Part shown: positions 36,544 to 36,770 of the stretch, in pieces
Numbering within the stretch: position 1 is the first letter of the stretch
Layout of the letters: every line of letters starts with the position of its first letter
Assembly: GCA_946548065.1 (NCBI GenBank)
Contig: CAMNPM010000023.1
Location: forward strand, 1-36,770
Direction: 5' to 3'
DNA length: 36,770 nt
Source of the DNA: an uncultured Prevotella sp.
GTDB lineage: Bacteria; Bacteroidota; Bacteroidia; Bacteroidales; Bacteroidaceae
Notes under the pieces: generated by a model
Seen by the model: only the letters and a program-made list of their open reading frames with translations
Told to the model about the DNA's origin: nothing
Databases searched by the model: none
Position numbers and translations under genes: made by a program

Positions 36544-36770
36544 TTAATCCTCGAACACCTCTGTGATCTGACCAGAACCAACGGTGCGGCCACCTTCACG
36601 GATAGCGAAACGCAGACCCTTGTTCAGAGCAACAGCGTAGATGAGCTCAACGGTGATCTCTACGTTATCACCAGGCATTACCATCTCAACACCTGCGGGG
36701 AGAGTAATCTCACCTGTGCAGTCCATGGTGCGGAGGTAGAACTGGGGACGATACTTGTTGCCGAACGGAG
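36544..36770 (-). CDS. tuf: Elongation factor Tu, C-terminal part (partial)
   Basis: The last 74 residues of EF-Tu, including [31 protein letters not shown] and the C-terminal [20 protein letters not shown]. The gene enters from the right edge of the window; the N-terminal GTPase domain is outside. EF-Tu delivers aminoacyl-tRNA to the ribosome. Confidence 0.97.
   Translation of the reverse strand, partial: PFGNKYRPQFYLRTMDCTGEITLPAGVEMVMPGDNVEITVELIYAVALNKGLRFAIREGGRTVGSGQITEVFED

Overview
The window looks like a chromosomal segment of a Bacteroidales bacterium, most likely Prevotellaceae (Prevotella sensu lato). The evidence is two SusC/SusD loci with their lipoprotein partners, a C10 (streptopain-type) peptidase with a Prevotella-style C-terminal tail, a four-helix-bundle 'suffix' protein, promoters of the Bacteroidetes form TTTG-N20-TAnnTTTG, A-rich leaders without Shine-Dalgarno sequences, and the gene order tuf-trnW-secE-nusG-rplKAJL-rpoBC. 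No insertion sequence, phage, CRISPR array or rRNA gene was seen.

Layout. 1-3.8 kb: the end of a small acidic-tailed protein, then housekeeping genes pyrH and birA (minus), a four-helix-bundle/zinc-ribbon protein and tadA (plus). 3.8-9.9 kb: a minus-strand SusC/SusD operon with an Ig-like lipoprotein and a lipid-binding-type lipoprotein. 10.2-10.9 kb: one plus-strand gene of unknown function with a repeat-bearing leader. 11.0-19.5 kb: a second minus-strand SusC/SusD operon with a zinc metallopeptidase, a DUF4302 lipoprotein and a BACON-type lipoprotein. Neither operon has a visible glycoside hydrolase. 19.9-23.1 kb: rsmI, a coiled-coil Cbp1-like lipoprotein and a C10 peptidase in one apparent operon, divergent from tdk. 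23.9 kb: tRNA-Lys. 24.5-25.0 kb: a GAF-type free methionine-R-sulfoxide reductase. 25.1 kb to the end: the transcription/translation operon rpoC, rpoB, rplL, rplJ, rplA, rplK, nusG, secE, tRNA-Trp and the end of tuf.

The most unusual property is the density of short tandem repeats at gene boundaries and inside housekeeping genes. An 8-bp TCGA-centred repeat family fills the sequence just upstream of three start codons (pyrH 15 units, the four-helix-bundle gene 4 units, tadA 28 units), always in the same orientation relative to the downstream gene and always followed by an A-rich run and the ATG. Other arrays sit before the orphan gene (11 bp x6), rpoC (7-8 bp x4) and rpoB (CTAG about every 10 bp x6). 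Repeats include or abut the stop codons of tadA (34 bp x3), the BACON lipoprotein (24 bp x2) and the methionine sulfoxide reductase (22 bp x3). In-frame repeats expand BirA (45 bp x5) and the reductase (36 bp x2), and a 35-bp duplication has copied the birA start codon, creating a decoy upstream ORF. Together these suggest a slippage-prone genome in which expression leaders and enzyme surface loops can vary between strains; that last step is inference.
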